The translations under genes and the position numbers were made by a program. A DNA stretch of 64,000 bases. Origin: Arthrobacter sp. H-02-3 (lineage in GTDB: Bacteria > Actinomycetota > Actinomycetes > Actinomycetales > Micrococcaceae). This document shows, one piece after another, positions 9,553 through 18,981 of this stretch (positions within the stretch are counted from its first letter, which is position 1; each line of letters starts with the position of its first letter). The stretch covers positions 1 through 64,000 of the forward strand of contig NZ_PYUI01000007.1 of assembly GCF_003097355.1 (NCBI RefSeq). The letters are read 5' to 3'. Below the pieces are notes generated by a model. That model was not told where the DNA came from and searched no databases. It saw only the letters and a list, made by a program, of their open reading frames with translations.

Positions 9553-11105
9553 GGCTCAAGCTGACCCTCCTGCGCAACAGCGTGAGGCGCAGCCCCTGGC
9601 AGCTGGTGGGCCTCGGCATCGGCACCCTGTACGCCCTGGGAATCGTCGGGCTCCTGGTGGCCGGGCTGCTGCTCCTGCGCGGCCAGGAGATTGAGCTCGC
9701 CCAGACGGTCGTGGTCCTGGGCGGCGCGGCAGCACTCCTGGGCTGGGCCATCATCCCGGTCGCGGTCTCTGCCGCCGACATGACCCTGGATCCGGCCCGC
9801 TTCACCACCTTCGCCGTGCCCATGCCGCAACTGCTGGCGGGGCTGGCGCTGGGCGGCCTGATTGGCATACCGGGCCTTGCCACCTCCATCGTCGCGCTCG
9901 CCACCGTGGGCACCTGGTCCCGCAGCGTGCCCGCCGCGGCCGGCGCGCTCGTGGGCGCGGTGCTGGGCGTGCTGAGCTGCGTCGTGCTGTCGAAGGTCGT
10001 GACCACCGCGACGGCAGGGCTGGCGAGCTCCCGGCGCTTCAAGGACATCAGTGCCGTCGCCTTCCTCATCCCGCTGGTCCTCATGGGCCCCATCGTGGCG
10101 GGCATCGCGAAGGGAATCGCAGGTTCAGGCGACTTCCTGGCCAGCCTGTCCCGGACACTGTCCTGGACACCCGCCGGCGCGGCCTTTTCGCTCGGCGGCG
10201 AGCTCGCCGCCGGCCACTACGGGGCAGCCGCCGTGAAATTCCTCATCGCGGTGGCCACGCTGGCGGGGCTCGCCCTGGCCTGGAAGGTCCTGCTGCAGCG
10301 TGCCCTGGTGACCCCGCCTTACGCGGGAACCTCCAAGCGCCGTTCCGGCGGTCCGGGCCTGTTCGGGGTGCTCCCGGCGACCCCGGCGGCGGCCGTCGCC
10401 GCGAGGTCCCTGTACTACTGGCTGCGCGATCCCCGCTACGCCGGCGCCCTCGTCGTCGTGCCGCTCCTGCCCGTGCTGTTCCTGTTCCAGGGCAGCCAGA
10501 GCGGGTTCTACGGCCCGTTCCAGTTTGTCGGTCCGCTGACGGCTTTCCTCCTGGCCTGGTCCATCTCGACGGACGTGTCCTACGACAGCACCGCGTTCGC
10601 CCTGCACGTGGCCACCGGAGTGCGCGGCGCCGACGACCGGCTCGGCCGGGCTTTGGCGTGCCTGAGCTTTGCGCTGCCCGTCGTGCTCCTGTTCAGCGTG
10701 GGGCCGTTCTTCCTCACGGGTGACTGGGCCAAGCTGCCCGCGGTCCTGGGGCTGTCGCTTGGCGTGCTGTTCAGCGGGCTGGGCCTGTCCTCCGTGGTCT
10801 CGGCGCGCTACACGGTGAGCGTCCCGCTGCCGGGAGACAGCCCGTTCAAGAAACCGCCGGGCAACGTGGCCCAGACCCTTGCCGTGCAGCTCGGCGGCAT
10901 GGCGGTCCTCATGGTCCTCGTGGCGCCCGAAGTGGCGCTCGTGGCCGCACAGTTCATCACTGGCAGCACCGTGCCCGGCTGGATCGCCCTGGTCCTGGGG
11001 CCGGTGCTGGGGCTCGCGCTGTTCGCCACCGGGGTCAGGGTTGGCGGAATCTGGCTCGACCGCCGGGCACCGGAGCTGCTGGCACAACTGGCCGTCAACC
11101 GCTGA
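9534..11105 (+). CDS. ABC transporter permease
   Basis: 523 residues from the ATG at 9534 (MVAHLLRLKLTLLRNSVRR), which lies inside the end of the ATPase gene and is preceded by GGAGGG. At least ten hydrophobic segments are visible, e.g. LYALGIVGLLVAGLLLL near 30, AALLGWAIIPVAVSAADM near 70, and GWIALVLGPVLGLALF near the end. The layout fits the large ABC exporter permeases that pair with a single ATPase. Substrate unknown. Translationally coupled to the ATPase. Confidence 0.85.
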
Positions 11106-11166
11106 CGGGTGCATGCTGGGAGTGCGCAGACCCGAACGCCAGATAAGCCAGGTGAAGGCAGGGATT

Positions 11167-11949
11167 ATGGAAGTTGTCATCCTTCCGGGCAGCAAGCAGA
11201 TCGCATCGCTGGCGGCCGATGCGGTGGAAGCCTTGCTTCGCCGCAAACCCGGGGCCGTCCTGGGCCTGGCGACGGGCTCCACCCCGTTGCCCATCTACAG
11301 CGAGCTGGCGCTGCGGCACGAGCGCGACGGGCTGGACTTCAGCCAGGTCCGGGCTTTCGCCCTGGACGAGTACGTGGGACTCCCGGCGGATCATCCGGAG
11401 TCCTACCGCCAGGTGATCGCCCGCGAATTCACCGCCCGGGTCAACATCAGCCCCGCCAATGTGCACGTGCCCGACGGCGCCGCGGCAGACATCCCCGCGG
11501 CCTGCCAGAGGTATGAAGACGCCATCCGCGATGCCGGGGGAGTGGACCTGCAGCTCCTCGGCGTCGGAACCGACGGCCATATCGGGTTCAACGAGCCAGG
11601 CTCGTCCCTCGCGTCCCGGACCCGGATCAAGACCCTGATCGAGCAGACACGCCGGGACAACTCACGGTTTTTCGGCAGCCTCGCCGAGGTCCCCCACCAC
11701 GTCCTGACGCAGGGTCTGGGCACCATCCTGGACGCCCGCCACGTGATCCTCGTCGCCACCGGCGCGCAGAAGGCCCAGGCCGTCCGGGATCTCGCGGAGG
11801 GCCCGGTCTCCGCCATCTGTGCAGCGTCGGTGCTGCAGCTGCACCCGCACGTCACAGTCCTCGTGGACGAGGCGGCGGCGTCCTCCCTGCGGCTCGCCGA
11901 TTACTACCGCCACAGCTATGACCATAAACCTGCCTGGCAGGGCCTCTAA
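11167..11949 (+). CDS. nagB: Glucosamine-6-phosphate deaminase
   Basis: 260 residues, the normal length. GLATGSTPLPIYSEL near residue 36, FALDEYVGLP near 65 and the catalytic segment GVGTDGHIGFNEPGSS near 130 are diagnostic, with the histidine-containing VPHHVLTQGLGTI later. The enzyme converts glucosamine-6-phosphate to fructose-6-phosphate and ammonium in the cytosol, the last step of amino sugar use. The ATG at 11167 is preceded by GCAGGG. No nagA or PTS gene is next to it here; it stands downstream of the ABC pair and may be separately transcribed. Confidence 0.95.
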   Translation: MEVVILPGSKQIASLAADAVEALLRRKPGAVLGLATGSTPLPIYSELALRHERDGLDFSQVRAFALDEYVGLPADHPESYRQVIAREFTARVNISPANVHVPDGAAADIPAACQRYEDAIRDAGGVDLQLLGVGTDGHIGFNEPGSSLASRTRIKTLIEQTRRDNSRFFGSLAEVPHHVLTQGLGTILDARHVILVATGAQKAQAVRDLAEGPVSAICAASVLQLHPHVTVLVDEAAASSLRLADYYRHSYDHKPAWQGL

Positions 11950-12031
11950 GCCCGGCCGCCGGCATCGCGCAGCCCCGCCGCGGGCGGCGCGCGGGTCCGG
12001 CCGCGCGCTTCCAACGGCTAAGATGGGTGTC

Positions 12032-12349
12032 ATGACTAGCATGACCGATCCTCTCGAAAACGACCCGATGCGCGAGCTCTCCGGAGCCGGGACGTCAACG
12101 GCCACGATCGAGCGCGAGGAACTGCGCCAGGAAGTGGAGCCCGGTGACCGGGAGCGCTTCTCGCACTACGTGCGCAAGGAAAAGATCATGGAATCCGCGC
12201 TGACCGGCGAGCCCGTGATCGCGCTCTGCGGCAAGGTCTGGACGCCCGGCCGCGACCCCCAGAAGTTCCCGGTGTGCCCCGAATGCAAGGAAGTTTACGA
12301 GGGCCTTCGCCCCGGGAACGACGGCGGCAAGGGCTCCGGCGATAAATAG
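12032..12349 (+). CDS. DUF3039 protein, putative zinc ribbon
   Basis: 105 residues. MTSMTDPLENDPMREL, then DRERFSHYVRKEKIMESALTG (split here in two: DRERFSHYVRKE and KIMESALTG) and the metal-site-like ALCGKVW ... FPVCPECKEVYEGL identify the small actinobacterial DUF3039 family. Two Cys in CPEC plus Cys near residue 71 suggest a zinc ribbon. Function is unknown. I chose ATG 12032 over 12023 because TAAGAT (12019-12024) places the transcript start at the codon itself, 8 bases on; the upstream ATG overlaps the -10 box. Confidence 0.85.
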   Translation: MTSMTDPLENDPMRELSGAGTSTATIEREELRQEVEPGDRERFSHYVRKEKIMESALTGEPVIALCGKVWTPGRDPQKFPVCPECKEVYEGLRPGNDGGKGSGDK

Positions 12350-12400
12350 CGGCACGTGAGGGCTGGCGGATCGCACAGGATCCGTTAGGCGTCACGGTGC

Positions 12401-12427
12401 GGCGCTTCTGTAGTCCCCGGAAGCGCC
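12401..12427. terminator. Possible hairpin terminator after DUF3039 gene
   Basis: GGCGCTTC (12401-12408) pairs with GAAGCGCC (12420-12427) around an 11-base loop. No T run follows, so this is a weak call. The rest of the 230-bp gap to the helicase gene holds an AT-richer stretch (12508-12540) that may carry its promoter. Confidence 0.3.
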
Positions 12428-12580
12428 CTGTAGTGCCCGTGCAATGTTCCTCTACGGCAGCGCGCCGCTGCGCCGCCGCGCATTTGTACTGCCCACGGTC
12501 CATCCGAAAAAGATTGGTGTTTTTGTGCTTAATTGCGTTTCTCCGTCGGCTGCAGCCATGCGCGGATGGGGGGCGCCCCA

Positions 12581-14371
12581 GTGACAGAGACACTCTTCGG
12601 CGGACCCACGCTTCCCCCCGCCTATCCCGAGCGGGCCGCCTGGGGCACCGCCCCGAAGCTGCGCGCCTGGCAGCAGGAGGCGCTGGACAGCTACTTCAGC
12701 ACCCATCCCAAGGATTTCCTTGCCGTCGCCACCCCCGGCGCCGGCAAGACCACGTTCGCCCTGCGCGTGGCGTCCATGCTCATCGAGTCCGGCGTCGTGA
12801 ACCGCGTGACAATCGTGGCGCCCACCGACCACCTGAAGCGCCAGTGGGCCGACGCTGCCGCCAAAGTGGGCATCGCGATCGACCCGAACTTCAAGAACGC
12901 CGACGGCCAGCACGGCCGCGGGTTCATCGGCGTCGCCGTCACGTACGCTCAGGTGGCCAGCAAGCCCATGCTCCACCGGGCCAAGACCGAGGCCGCCCGC
13001 ACGCTGGTGATCCTGGACGAAATCCACCACGGCGGCGAGGCGCTGTCCTGGGGAGACGGCCTCCGCGAGGCGTTCGACCCCGCGGCCCGCCGGCTGTCCC
13101 TGACCGGTACCCCGTTCCGCTCCGACACCTCGCCCATCCCGTTCGTGGAGTACGCCGAGGACCGGGACGGGATCCGCCGCTCCAAGGCCGACTACACCTA
13201 CGGCTACGGCAAGGCGCTCCGGGACCACGTTGTCCGCCCCGTCATGTTCATGGCCTACTCCGGCCAGATGCGCTGGCGCACGAGCGCGGGCGATGAAATG
13301 GCCGCCTCCCTGGGCGAGTCGGCCGTCACCAAGGACATCACCTCGCAGGCCTGGCGCACCGCGCTGAACCCCGCCGGCGAATGGATCCCCGCCGTCCTGG
13401 CCGGAGCGGACAAGCGCCTGAGCGAAGTGCGGCGGAGCGTCCCTGATGCCGGCGGCCTGGTCATCGCCACCGACCACGAGGACGCCCGGGCCTATGCCGG
13501 CCAGCTGAAGAAGATCACTGGCGAATCGCCCACGATCATCCTTTCCGACGACGCCAAGGCCTCCAACAAGATCGAGGAATTCTCCGCCGGCGACAAACGC
13601 TGGATGGTGGCCGTGCGGATGGTGTCCGAAGGCGTCGACGTGCCGCGGCTGTCCGTCGGCGTCTATGCGACCTCGACCTCCACCCCGCTGTTCTTCGCCC
13701 AGGCCGTGGGCCGCTTCGTGCGTGCCCGCAAGCGCGGAGAAACGGCGTCGGTGTTCCTGCCCTCGGTGCCGCAGCTGATGGCGCTGGCCAACTCCATGGA
13801 GGCCGAGCGTGACCACGCCCTGGACCGCCCGGAGAAGGACGACGGCGACGGTCTGTTCAATCCCGAGGACTCGCTCATGGACGAGGCCAACCGTGAGGAG
13901 AAGGCCTCCGACACACTGATGAAGGGCAAGTTCGAGGCCCTCGACTCGCAGGCGTCCTTTGACCGCGTGCTCTTCGACGGCGGCGAGTTCGGCACCGGCG
14001 GCGAGGTGGGCTCGGAGGACGAGCTCGATTTCCTCGGAATCCCCGGACTGCTCGACGCCGAACAGGTCGGCACGCTGTTGCGCCAGCGCCAGCACGAGCA
14101 GCTGAACCGCAAGAACATGCGCGCCCCGCAGGCCGGTGCCGCGCCCGAGGCGGCAGTGCCGGCCGTGCCCGACCACCGGATGCTCATGGACCTGCGCACC
14201 GAGCTGGCCAAGAACGTGGCGGCGTGGTCTGCCCGGACCGGGACCCCGCACGGCGTCATCCACACCAAACTCCGGACCGTCTGCGGCGGCCCCGCCGTCG
14301 CCCAGGCCAACGAGGAACAGTTGCAGACCCGATTGCGGAAGCTTCAGGACTGGTTCATCGGGCGGAAGTAG
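12581..14371 (+). CDS. Superfamily 2 DEAD/DEAH-box helicase
   Basis: 596 residues from GTG 12581 (VTETLFGGP), preceded by a G-rich Shine-Dalgarno-like stretch; an in-frame ATG at 12566 is an alternative. Q-like motif LRAWQQEALDSY, Walker A ATPGAGKTTFALRVA near residue 47, DEIH box VILDEIHHGG, SLTGTPFRSD, and the motif VI QAVGRFVRARKRGE are in order, so both RecA-like lobes are present and complete. Such helicases act on nucleic acids using ATP; this actinobacterial subgroup has no assigned pathway. The C-terminal 170 residues are charged and not recognised. It ends at a strong hairpin. Confidence 0.88.
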   Translation: MTETLFGGPTLPPAYPERAAWGTAPKLRAWQQEALDSYFSTHPKDFLAVATPGAGKTTFALRVASMLIESGVVNRVTIVAPTDHLKRQWADAAAKVGIAIDPNFKNADGQHGRGFIGVAVTYAQVASKPMLHRAKTEAARTLVILDEIHHGGEALSWGDGLREAFDPAARRLSLTGTPFRSDTSPIPFVEYAEDRDGIRRSKADYTYGYGKALRDHVVRPVMFMAYSGQMRWRTSAGDEMAASLGESAVTKDITSQAWRTALNPAGEWIPAVLAGADKRLSEVRRSVPDAGGLVIATDHEDARAYAGQLKKITGESPTIILSDDAKASNKIEEFSAGDKRWMVAVRMVSEGVDVPRLSVGVYATSTSTPLFFAQAVGRFVRARKRGETASVFLPSVPQLMALANSMEAERDHALDRPEKDDGDGLFNPEDSLMDEANREEKASDTLMKGKFEALDSQASFDRVLFDGGEFGTGGEVGSEDELDFLGIPGLLDAEQVGTLLRQRQHEQLNRKNMRAPQAGAAPEAAVPAVPDHRMLMDLRTELAKNVAAWSARTGTPHGVIHTKLRTVCGGPAVAQANEEQLQTRLRKLQDWFIGRK

Positions 14372-14400
14372 CCGCCCGCGCCGCTCAGCATGGCAGCAAA

Positions 14401-14437
14401 AGCGAAGGGACCAGGCCGATGGCCTGGTCCCTTCGCT
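14401..14437. terminator. Bidirectional hairpin terminator
   Basis: A perfect 17-bp stem (14401-14417 with 14421-14437, loop GAT) lies between the convergent helicase and lipoprotein genes. T content after the stem is modest in either direction. Confidence 0.75.
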
Positions 14438-14463
14438 GTGTGAAACAGTCTCTTGCGCTCCGG

Positions 14464-14811
14464 TTACTGGCCGTTGCCGCAGATCTTGCCGTAAGTCTGG
14501 CCGGCCGCGGTGTAATCGGCCTTCATGGTTTCGAGCCTGGCGGCGTCCGGGTTGGGCTTGGCGGACTCGTCGAAGTATTCGATGATGGTCTGCAGCGGGG
14601 CCCGGAGGTCATCCGATGCCGCAGCCTTGATGGGCCGCAGCTGGTTGGCGACCCTGTTCATGCCGGCTTTGTCAGACGTCGCCGACGGGGCGGAGACCAC
14701 GGTCTTGACCCGGGCGCAGGTTTCCTCGTTGGTCAGCTGCGGGGAAGCCGAGCAGCCGGCGGCGGCGAGCAACGCTCCGGCGGCAATCAGGACGGTCAGG
14801 GTCTTCTTCAT
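14464..14811 (-). CDS. Small secreted lipoprotein
   Basis: 115 residues. MKKTLTVLIAAGALLAAAGC is a signal peptide with a lipobox (LAAAGC), so the mature protein is lipid-anchored at residue 20 on the outer face of the membrane. The remaining 95 residues contain two further cysteines (ETCAR and KICGNG) that could form a disulfide. No named domain is recognised. It is expressed alone between a shared terminator and the pnc operon. Confidence 0.8.
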   Translation of the reverse strand: MKKTLTVLIAAGALLAAAGCSASPQLTNEETCARVKTVVSAPSATSDKAGMNRVANQLRPIKAAASDDLRAPLQTIIEYFDESAKPNPDAARLETMKADYTAAGQTYGKICGNGQ

Positions 14812-14895
14812 GGTGTACTCCGGGGTTCTACGGGACGGTCAAAATAGCAAGACTGGCGACTTGGCAAGGATTTCGAGTCTACTGCGACGGCGGGC

Positions 14896-15564
14896 TCAGA
14901 GGACATCGACGCCGCCGAACTCCATCTCGGCCACAGCGTCGTCGAGGTCTTCGGCGATTCCGGCCGTCAAGCCGCGCAGCACCGTGACGGAGTAGCCCGC
15001 CTGGACGGCATCCAGGGCGGTGGCTTTCACGCAGTAGTCCGTGGCGATGCCCACCACGACGATATCCTCGACGTCGTGGCTTTGCAGCCAGTCGTCCAGT
15101 CCGATGGCATCATCGCCGGCGGCGAAGGCACTCACCGAGTCTTCGGCGTCTTCGGCGCCGGGGCCGGTTTCGGCAACGGGCATGGCGCCGGGCTTCCGGT
15201 CCCCGGTGGGGACGTCGTCCTCGGGGGCCAGGAGTCCTTCAAAACCGGAGTACGCCGCGGCGAACTGGCCCTTGCGGAAGTATGCCTGGATGTACTCGGG
15301 GTCCAGGTCCGGGTGGAGTTCGGCCCCCCGGGTGCCCGCCACGCAGTGCCTCGGCCAGCTGTCGACAAAGTCGGGTTCCTCCGAGAAATGCGCCCCCGGA
15401 TCGATGTGCCAGTCTTGGGTGGCCACGATGTGGTCGAACTGGCTGTGGTGGGCGTCGACGTACTCGCTGATCTCGCCGGCGAGGGCGGCCCCGCCGGCGA
15501 CGGCGAGGGAACCCCCTTCGCAGAAATCGTTTTGGACGTCAACAATGATCAGGGCGCGGGACAT
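14896..15564 (-). CDS. pncA: Nicotinamidase
   Basis: 222 residues, isochorismatase fold. ALIIVDVQNDFCEGGSLAV carries the catalytic Asp (near 9) and metal region, VATQDWHIDPGAHF follows, and VVGIATDYCVKATALDA holds the catalytic Cys (near 181). A lysine expected between them is in YFRKGQF. Compared with a 186-residue mycobacterial PncA it carries about 35 extra, acidic, low-complexity residues (PEDDVPTGDRKPGA to FAAGDDAIG) before the catalytic Cys. The enzyme converts nicotinamide to nicotinate in NAD salvage. Its ATG follows the pncB stop directly and AGGAGGA lies inside the end of pncB, so both form one operon. Confidence 0.93.
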   Translation of the reverse strand: MSRALIIVDVQNDFCEGGSLAVAGGAALAGEISEYVDAHHSQFDHIVATQDWHIDPGAHFSEEPDFVDSWPRHCVAGTRGAELHPDLDPEYIQAYFRKGQFAAAYSGFEGLLAPEDDVPTGDRKPGAMPVAETGPGAEDAEDSVSAFAAGDDAIGLDDWLQSHDVEDIVVVGIATDYCVKATALDAVQAGYSVTVLRGLTAGIAEDLDDAVAEMEFGGVDVL

Positions 15565-16893
15565 TCAGTCCTCCTCGTAGATGGTGGGGATTGCCGCCTC
15601 GCCGCGTTGCAGCCGGTTGACGACGGCGGGGAGTTCCCTCATGGTCTCCGCGTGGCGCCGCCGGGCGCGCTGGACCCCCTCGGGGCCGGTCCACCCGGGC
15701 AGGAGCTCGCCGTTCTTGACGAACTGCTGCAGGAGCGGACGGTCATTGCCGTCATCCTCCGGGTGGTGGCCGACGCCGACGATTTCCTGGGTGGCGGTTC
15801 CGCGCTCGTTGAGCTTGCGCAGCGCGTACTTGCGGCCGCCCTTGCTGGCTTTGTTCTTGGCGGCCTTCGCGACGGAAATGAAGTCCCCGGCGTCGTCGGT
15901 GCGGCTGACGAGCTTGTAGACCATGCTCGCCGTCGGTGCCCCGGACCCGGTCACCAGCGACGTCCCCACGCCGTAGGAGTCCACGGGTGCGGACTGCAGC
16001 GCCGCGATGGCGAATTCGTCGAGGTCGGAGGTCACCACGATCTTGGTGTGGTCATTGCCGAGCTCGTCGAGGAGCTGGCGGACCCACTGGGCCTGGGCCA
16101 CGAGGTCCCCGGAGTCCAGCCGGACCGCGCCGAGTTTGTCCCCGGCGAGGTCGACTGCCGTGCGGACCGCCGTTTCGACGTCGTACGTGTCCACCAGGAG
16201 CGAGGTTTCCGGGCCGAAAGCGGCAATCTGGGCCTCGAAGGCCTCACGTTCCGTGTCATGCAGGAGCGTGAAGGAATGGGCGGCCGTGCCCACGGTCTTC
16301 AGCCCGTAGCGCAATCCGGCCTCCAGGTTGGAGGTGCTGTCGAACCCGGCAATGACCGCGGCACGGGCAGCGGCGGCGGCCGCCTCCTCATGTGTCCGGC
16401 GCGACCCCATTTCGATGCACGGACGGTTTCCCGCCGCCGTGATCATCCGGGACGCGGCGGAGGCGATCGCGCAGTCGTGGTTGAGCACGGAGAGCAGGTA
16501 GGTCTCCAGGATGCAGGCCTCGGCGAACGTGGATTCCACAATCAGGACGGGGGAGTTCGGGAAGTACGCCTCACCCTCCGGGTACCCCCAGATGTCGCCG
16601 GAGAAGCTGTAGCCGGCCAGGTACTCCAGCGTCTGGTCGTTGACCACCTTCGTCCGGCGCAGGTAGTCCAGTTCCGGCTCGCCGAAGCGGAAGTTCGCGA
16701 TACCCTCCAGCAGGCGTCCGGTGCCGGCGACGATCCCGTAGCGGCGACCGTCCGGCAGCCTCCGGGCGAAGGCCTCGAAGACGGATTTCCGGTGGGCCGC
16801 ACCGGACTGCAGAGCACCCTGCAGCATGGTCAGCTCGTAATGATCGGTGTACAGGGACGTGCGGGGACGGTCCCAGCCAGCTGATGAACTCAC
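15565..16893 (-). CDS. pncB: Nicotinate phosphoribosyltransferase
   Basis: 442 residues. TSLYTDHYELTMLQGAL near residue 12, the segment RRTHEEAAAAAARAA, DSTSNLEAG, and the PRPP-binding-type AVRLDSGDLVAQ and YGVGTSLVTG are typical. It makes nicotinate mononucleotide from nicotinate, PRPP and ATP (Preiss-Handler salvage). GTG start at 16893 lies 7 bases after TAGAGT (16900-16905 in complement), so the operon mRNA is likely leaderless. Divergent from clpS, with only 37 bp between start codons. Followed immediately by pncA. Confidence 0.94.
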   Translation of the reverse strand: MSSSAGWDRPRTSLYTDHYELTMLQGALQSGAAHRKSVFEAFARRLPDGRRYGIVAGTGRLLEGIANFRFGEPELDYLRRTKVVNDQTLEYLAGYSFSGDIWGYPEGEAYFPNSPVLIVESTFAEACILETYLLSVLNHDCAIASAASRMITAAGNRPCIEMGSRRTHEEAAAAAARAAVIAGFDSTSNLEAGLRYGLKTVGTAAHSFTLLHDTEREAFEAQIAAFGPETSLLVDTYDVETAVRTAVDLAGDKLGAVRLDSGDLVAQAQWVRQLLDELGNDHTKIVVTSDLDEFAIAALQSAPVDSYGVGTSLVTGSGAPTASMVYKLVSRTDDAGDFISVAKAAKNKASKGGRKYALRKLNERGTATQEIVGVGHHPEDDGNDRPLLQQFVKNGELLPGWTGPEGVQRARRRHAETMRELPAVVNRLQRGEAAIPTIYEED

Positions 16894-16899
16894 AAATTC

Positions 16900-16924
16900 A
16901 CTCTAGTGTGCATCCCCATAGAAT
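16900..16924. promoter_or_regulatory. Back-to-back leaderless promoters of pncB and clpS
   Basis: Two -10 boxes face away from each other: TAGAGT on the minus strand (16900-16905) and TAGAAT on the plus strand (16919-16924). Each is exactly 7 bases from its start codon (16893 and 16931). The -35 regions must overlap the opposite gene's -10, so the two promoters probably compete. Confidence 0.7.
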
Positions 16925-16930
16925 GGACAG

Positions 16931-17296
16931 ATGACCCTCAGCGTTGCGCTTGGCCCCGACACACGGGAGAGCACCCAGACCGGAACGGTGACGTCCACCG
17001 ACGTCCTGACCGCCCCGGACATCCCCTGGAACCTCGTGATCTGGAATGATCCCGTGAATCTGATGAGCTACGTGAGTTACGTGTTCCGCAGCTATTTCGG
17101 ATACTCGGAGGCCAAGGCCAACAAGCTCATGATGGAGGTCCACAAGAAGGGCCGCTCGATCGTGGCGCACGGCAGCAAGGAACAGGTGGAGCAGCACGCG
17201 GTCGCCATGCATGGCTACGGCCTCTGGGCGACAGTGGAAAAAGCCACCGGCGGCACCGGGAGCGGCTCAGGCAAAGGCAAGGGAAAACGTGGCTAA
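16931..17296 (+). CDS. clpS: ATP-dependent Clp protease adaptor ClpS
   Basis: 121 residues. The core PWNLVIWNDPVNLMSYVSYV contains the N-end-rule pocket motif (NDP near residue 42), followed by KANKLMMEVHKKGRSIV and HGYGLWATVEKA, all typical. ClpS delivers N-degron substrates to ClpA/ClpC-ClpP. About 30 extra residues precede the core, as in other actinobacteria, and a Gly/Lys tail follows. The ATG is 7 bases after TAGAAT, a clear leaderless start. It overlaps the next gene by 8 bp. Confidence 0.95.
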   Translation: MTLSVALGPDTRESTQTGTVTSTDVLTAPDIPWNLVIWNDPVNLMSYVSYVFRSYFGYSEAKANKLMMEVHKKGRSIVAHGSKEQVEQHAVAMHGYGLWATVEKATGGTGSGSGKGKGKRG

Positions 17297-17855
17297 GGCA
17301 TTCAAGTACGGGCTCAAGGGCATCAAGGGCTACCTGGAGCCGGCCGAACGGGAACTGCTGCGGAGCCTTTTTGCCGACGTCATCTCCATGCTCGAGCCGG
17401 CCGAGCGGGCCAACGAGGACCCGCTGGCCGCCCTGGTGGGACTGGACGCCGACGCCCGCGAGCCCTCGGACCGGGCCCTGCGCCGGCTGCTGCCGAACGT
17501 GATGAAGAACGACGACGACGCCTCCCTCGAGTTCCGCCGGTACACCGAGCGCTCGCTGCGCGAAAGCAAGATCGGCGCGTTGAAGGCGGCCGCCCTGAGC
17601 CTGGACAGGGAGGACCTTGTCCTGACCCCGGCCGACGCCCGGCACTGGGCCACGGCCCTCAACGATGTCCGGCTGGTCCTGGCCGAACGACTCGACATCC
17701 GCGACGACGCCGACGCGGACAACGTCCACCTCATGCAGGACTGGTCCCAGGCCGAGGACGTGGAAAGCTACCTGGCGCTTGTTTACAACTTCACCACGTG
17801 GCTGCAGGAGTCTCTGGTCCAGGCGATGGTGCACTCGCTCGATGCCCGGCGCTGA
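17289..17855 (+). CDS. DUF2017 family protein
   Basis: 188 residues from the GTG at 17289 ([16 protein letters not shown]), preceded by AAGGG and overlapping the clpS stop by 8 bp. [35 protein letters not shown] and [18 protein letters not shown] are typical of DUF2017, which follows clpS in most actinobacteria. It is all-helical, soluble, and has no known function; constant pairing with clpS suggests a link to regulated proteolysis (inference). Confidence 0.85.
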   Translation: MAKAFKYGLKGIKGYLEPAERELLRSLFADVISMLEPAERANEDPLAALVGLDADAREPSDRALRRLLPNVMKNDDDASLEFRRYTERSLRESKIGALKAAALSLDREDLVLTPADARHWATALNDVRLVLAERLDIRDDADADNVHLMQDWSQAEDVESYLALVYNFTTWLQESLVQAMVHSLDARR

Positions 17856-17940
17856 GCGCGGACGTGTGACACATGAGACACGAGTTGCACGCCACAATGT
17901 GATGGCCGCCCCGCAGGCGTTGTCCTATCCTCGAATAATC

Positions 17941-18981
17941 ATGACTTCAGCATCGAGTATGGACCCGGCCGCAGCTGTTGCCGCGGACACCCCAACGAGC
18001 AATACCGCCACAGGCCCCTCGGGCCCCGAACCGGCATCGGAGCTGGGATCGCGTCCCATCGGGGTCTTCGATTCCGGCGTCGGCGGGCTCACGGTGGCCC
18101 GGTCGATCATCGACCAACTGCCCAACGAATCCATCCTGTACGTCGGCGACACCGCCAACGGCCCCTACGGTCCCCTTCCCATCGCCGAAGTCCGCGCCAA
18201 CGCCCTCGGCGTCATGGACGAGCTCGTGGACTCCGGCGTGAAGCTGCTGACCATTGCCTGCAACTCTGCCTCGGCCGCCGTGCTGCGCGATGCCCGGGAG
18301 CGCTACACCGCCCGGTACGGGATTCCGGTGATCGAAGTGATCCAGCCGGCGGTGCGTCGCGCCGTCGCGGCGACCCGTACGGGACGGGTGGGCGTGATCG
18401 GGACCTCGGCCACCGTCGGGTCGCGCGCCTACGAGGACACCTTCGCGGCCGCCCCGGACCTGGAGATCACGTCCGTGGCCTGCCCGGCGTTCGTGCCTTA
18501 CGTGGAGGCCGGGATCACCACGGGGCCGGAACTGCTCGCCGTCGCCCGCGACTATCTGGCACCGCTCATAGCCGCCGGCGTGGACACCGTGGTGCTCGGC
18601 TGCACGCACTACCCGCTGCTCACGGGCGTGATCTCCTTCGTCCTGGGCGGGGACGTCACGCTGGTCTCCAGCGCCGAGGAAACGGCCAAGGATGTCTACC
18701 GTGCCCTCGCCTCCAGCGGGCTCGAGCGCATGGACGCCGCGGCCCCCGAGCACAATTTCATTGCCACCGGGGATGCCGCCCAGTTCGAACACCTCGCCCG
18801 GCGCTTTCTCGGCCCCGAGGTCCTCAGCGTCCGCCACGTGGACCACGTCGCGGCGCAGTACCCCACCGGCAGCCTCGCCCGGATCACCCCGGAGATGATT
18901 GCCGCCGCCCAGGCCGGCACGGGCCGGCCGCGGATCTCCAACTTCGTGGGCGGATCCGCGGGCGGGGGAACACTCCTGTGA
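17941..18981 (+). CDS. murI: Glutamate racemase
   Basis: 346 residues. The core starts [17 protein letters not shown] near residue 40; [14 protein letters not shown], the first catalytic cysteine in [11 protein letters not shown] and the second in [13 protein letters not shown] are all in place. It makes D-glutamate for peptidoglycan in the cytosol. The N-terminal 37 residues are low-complexity and unusual for the family (normally about 270 residues); I kept the ATG at 17941 because TATCCT (17926-17931) lies 10 bases upstream. About 35 extra residues also follow the second cysteine domain. It overlaps the MBL gene by 4 bp. Confidence 0.93.
   Translation: MTSASSMDPAAAVAADTPTSNTATGPSGPEPASELGSRPIGVFDSGVGGLTVARSIIDQLPNESILYVGDTANGPYGPLPIAEVRANALGVMDELVDSGVKLLTIACNSASAAVLRDARERYTARYGIPVIEVIQPAVRRAVAATRTGRVGVIGTSATVGSRAYEDTFAAAPDLEITSVACPAFVPYVEAGITTGPELLAVARDYLAPLIAAGVDTVVLGCTHYPLLTGVISFVLGGDVTLVSSAEETAKDVYRALASSGLERMDAAAPEHNFIATGDAAQFEHLARRFLGPEVLSVRHVDHVAAQYPTGSLARITPEMIAAAQAGTGRPRISNFVGGSAGGGTLL

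Noticed and set aside
15076-16884. Long plus-strand reading frame antisense to pncA/pncB
   Set aside because: It mirrors two well-recognised genes, has no family resemblance and arises from high GC at third positions. The same holds for long frames opposite the helicase (12452-14263), sbcC (30120-31892) and HpaB (35082-36569).
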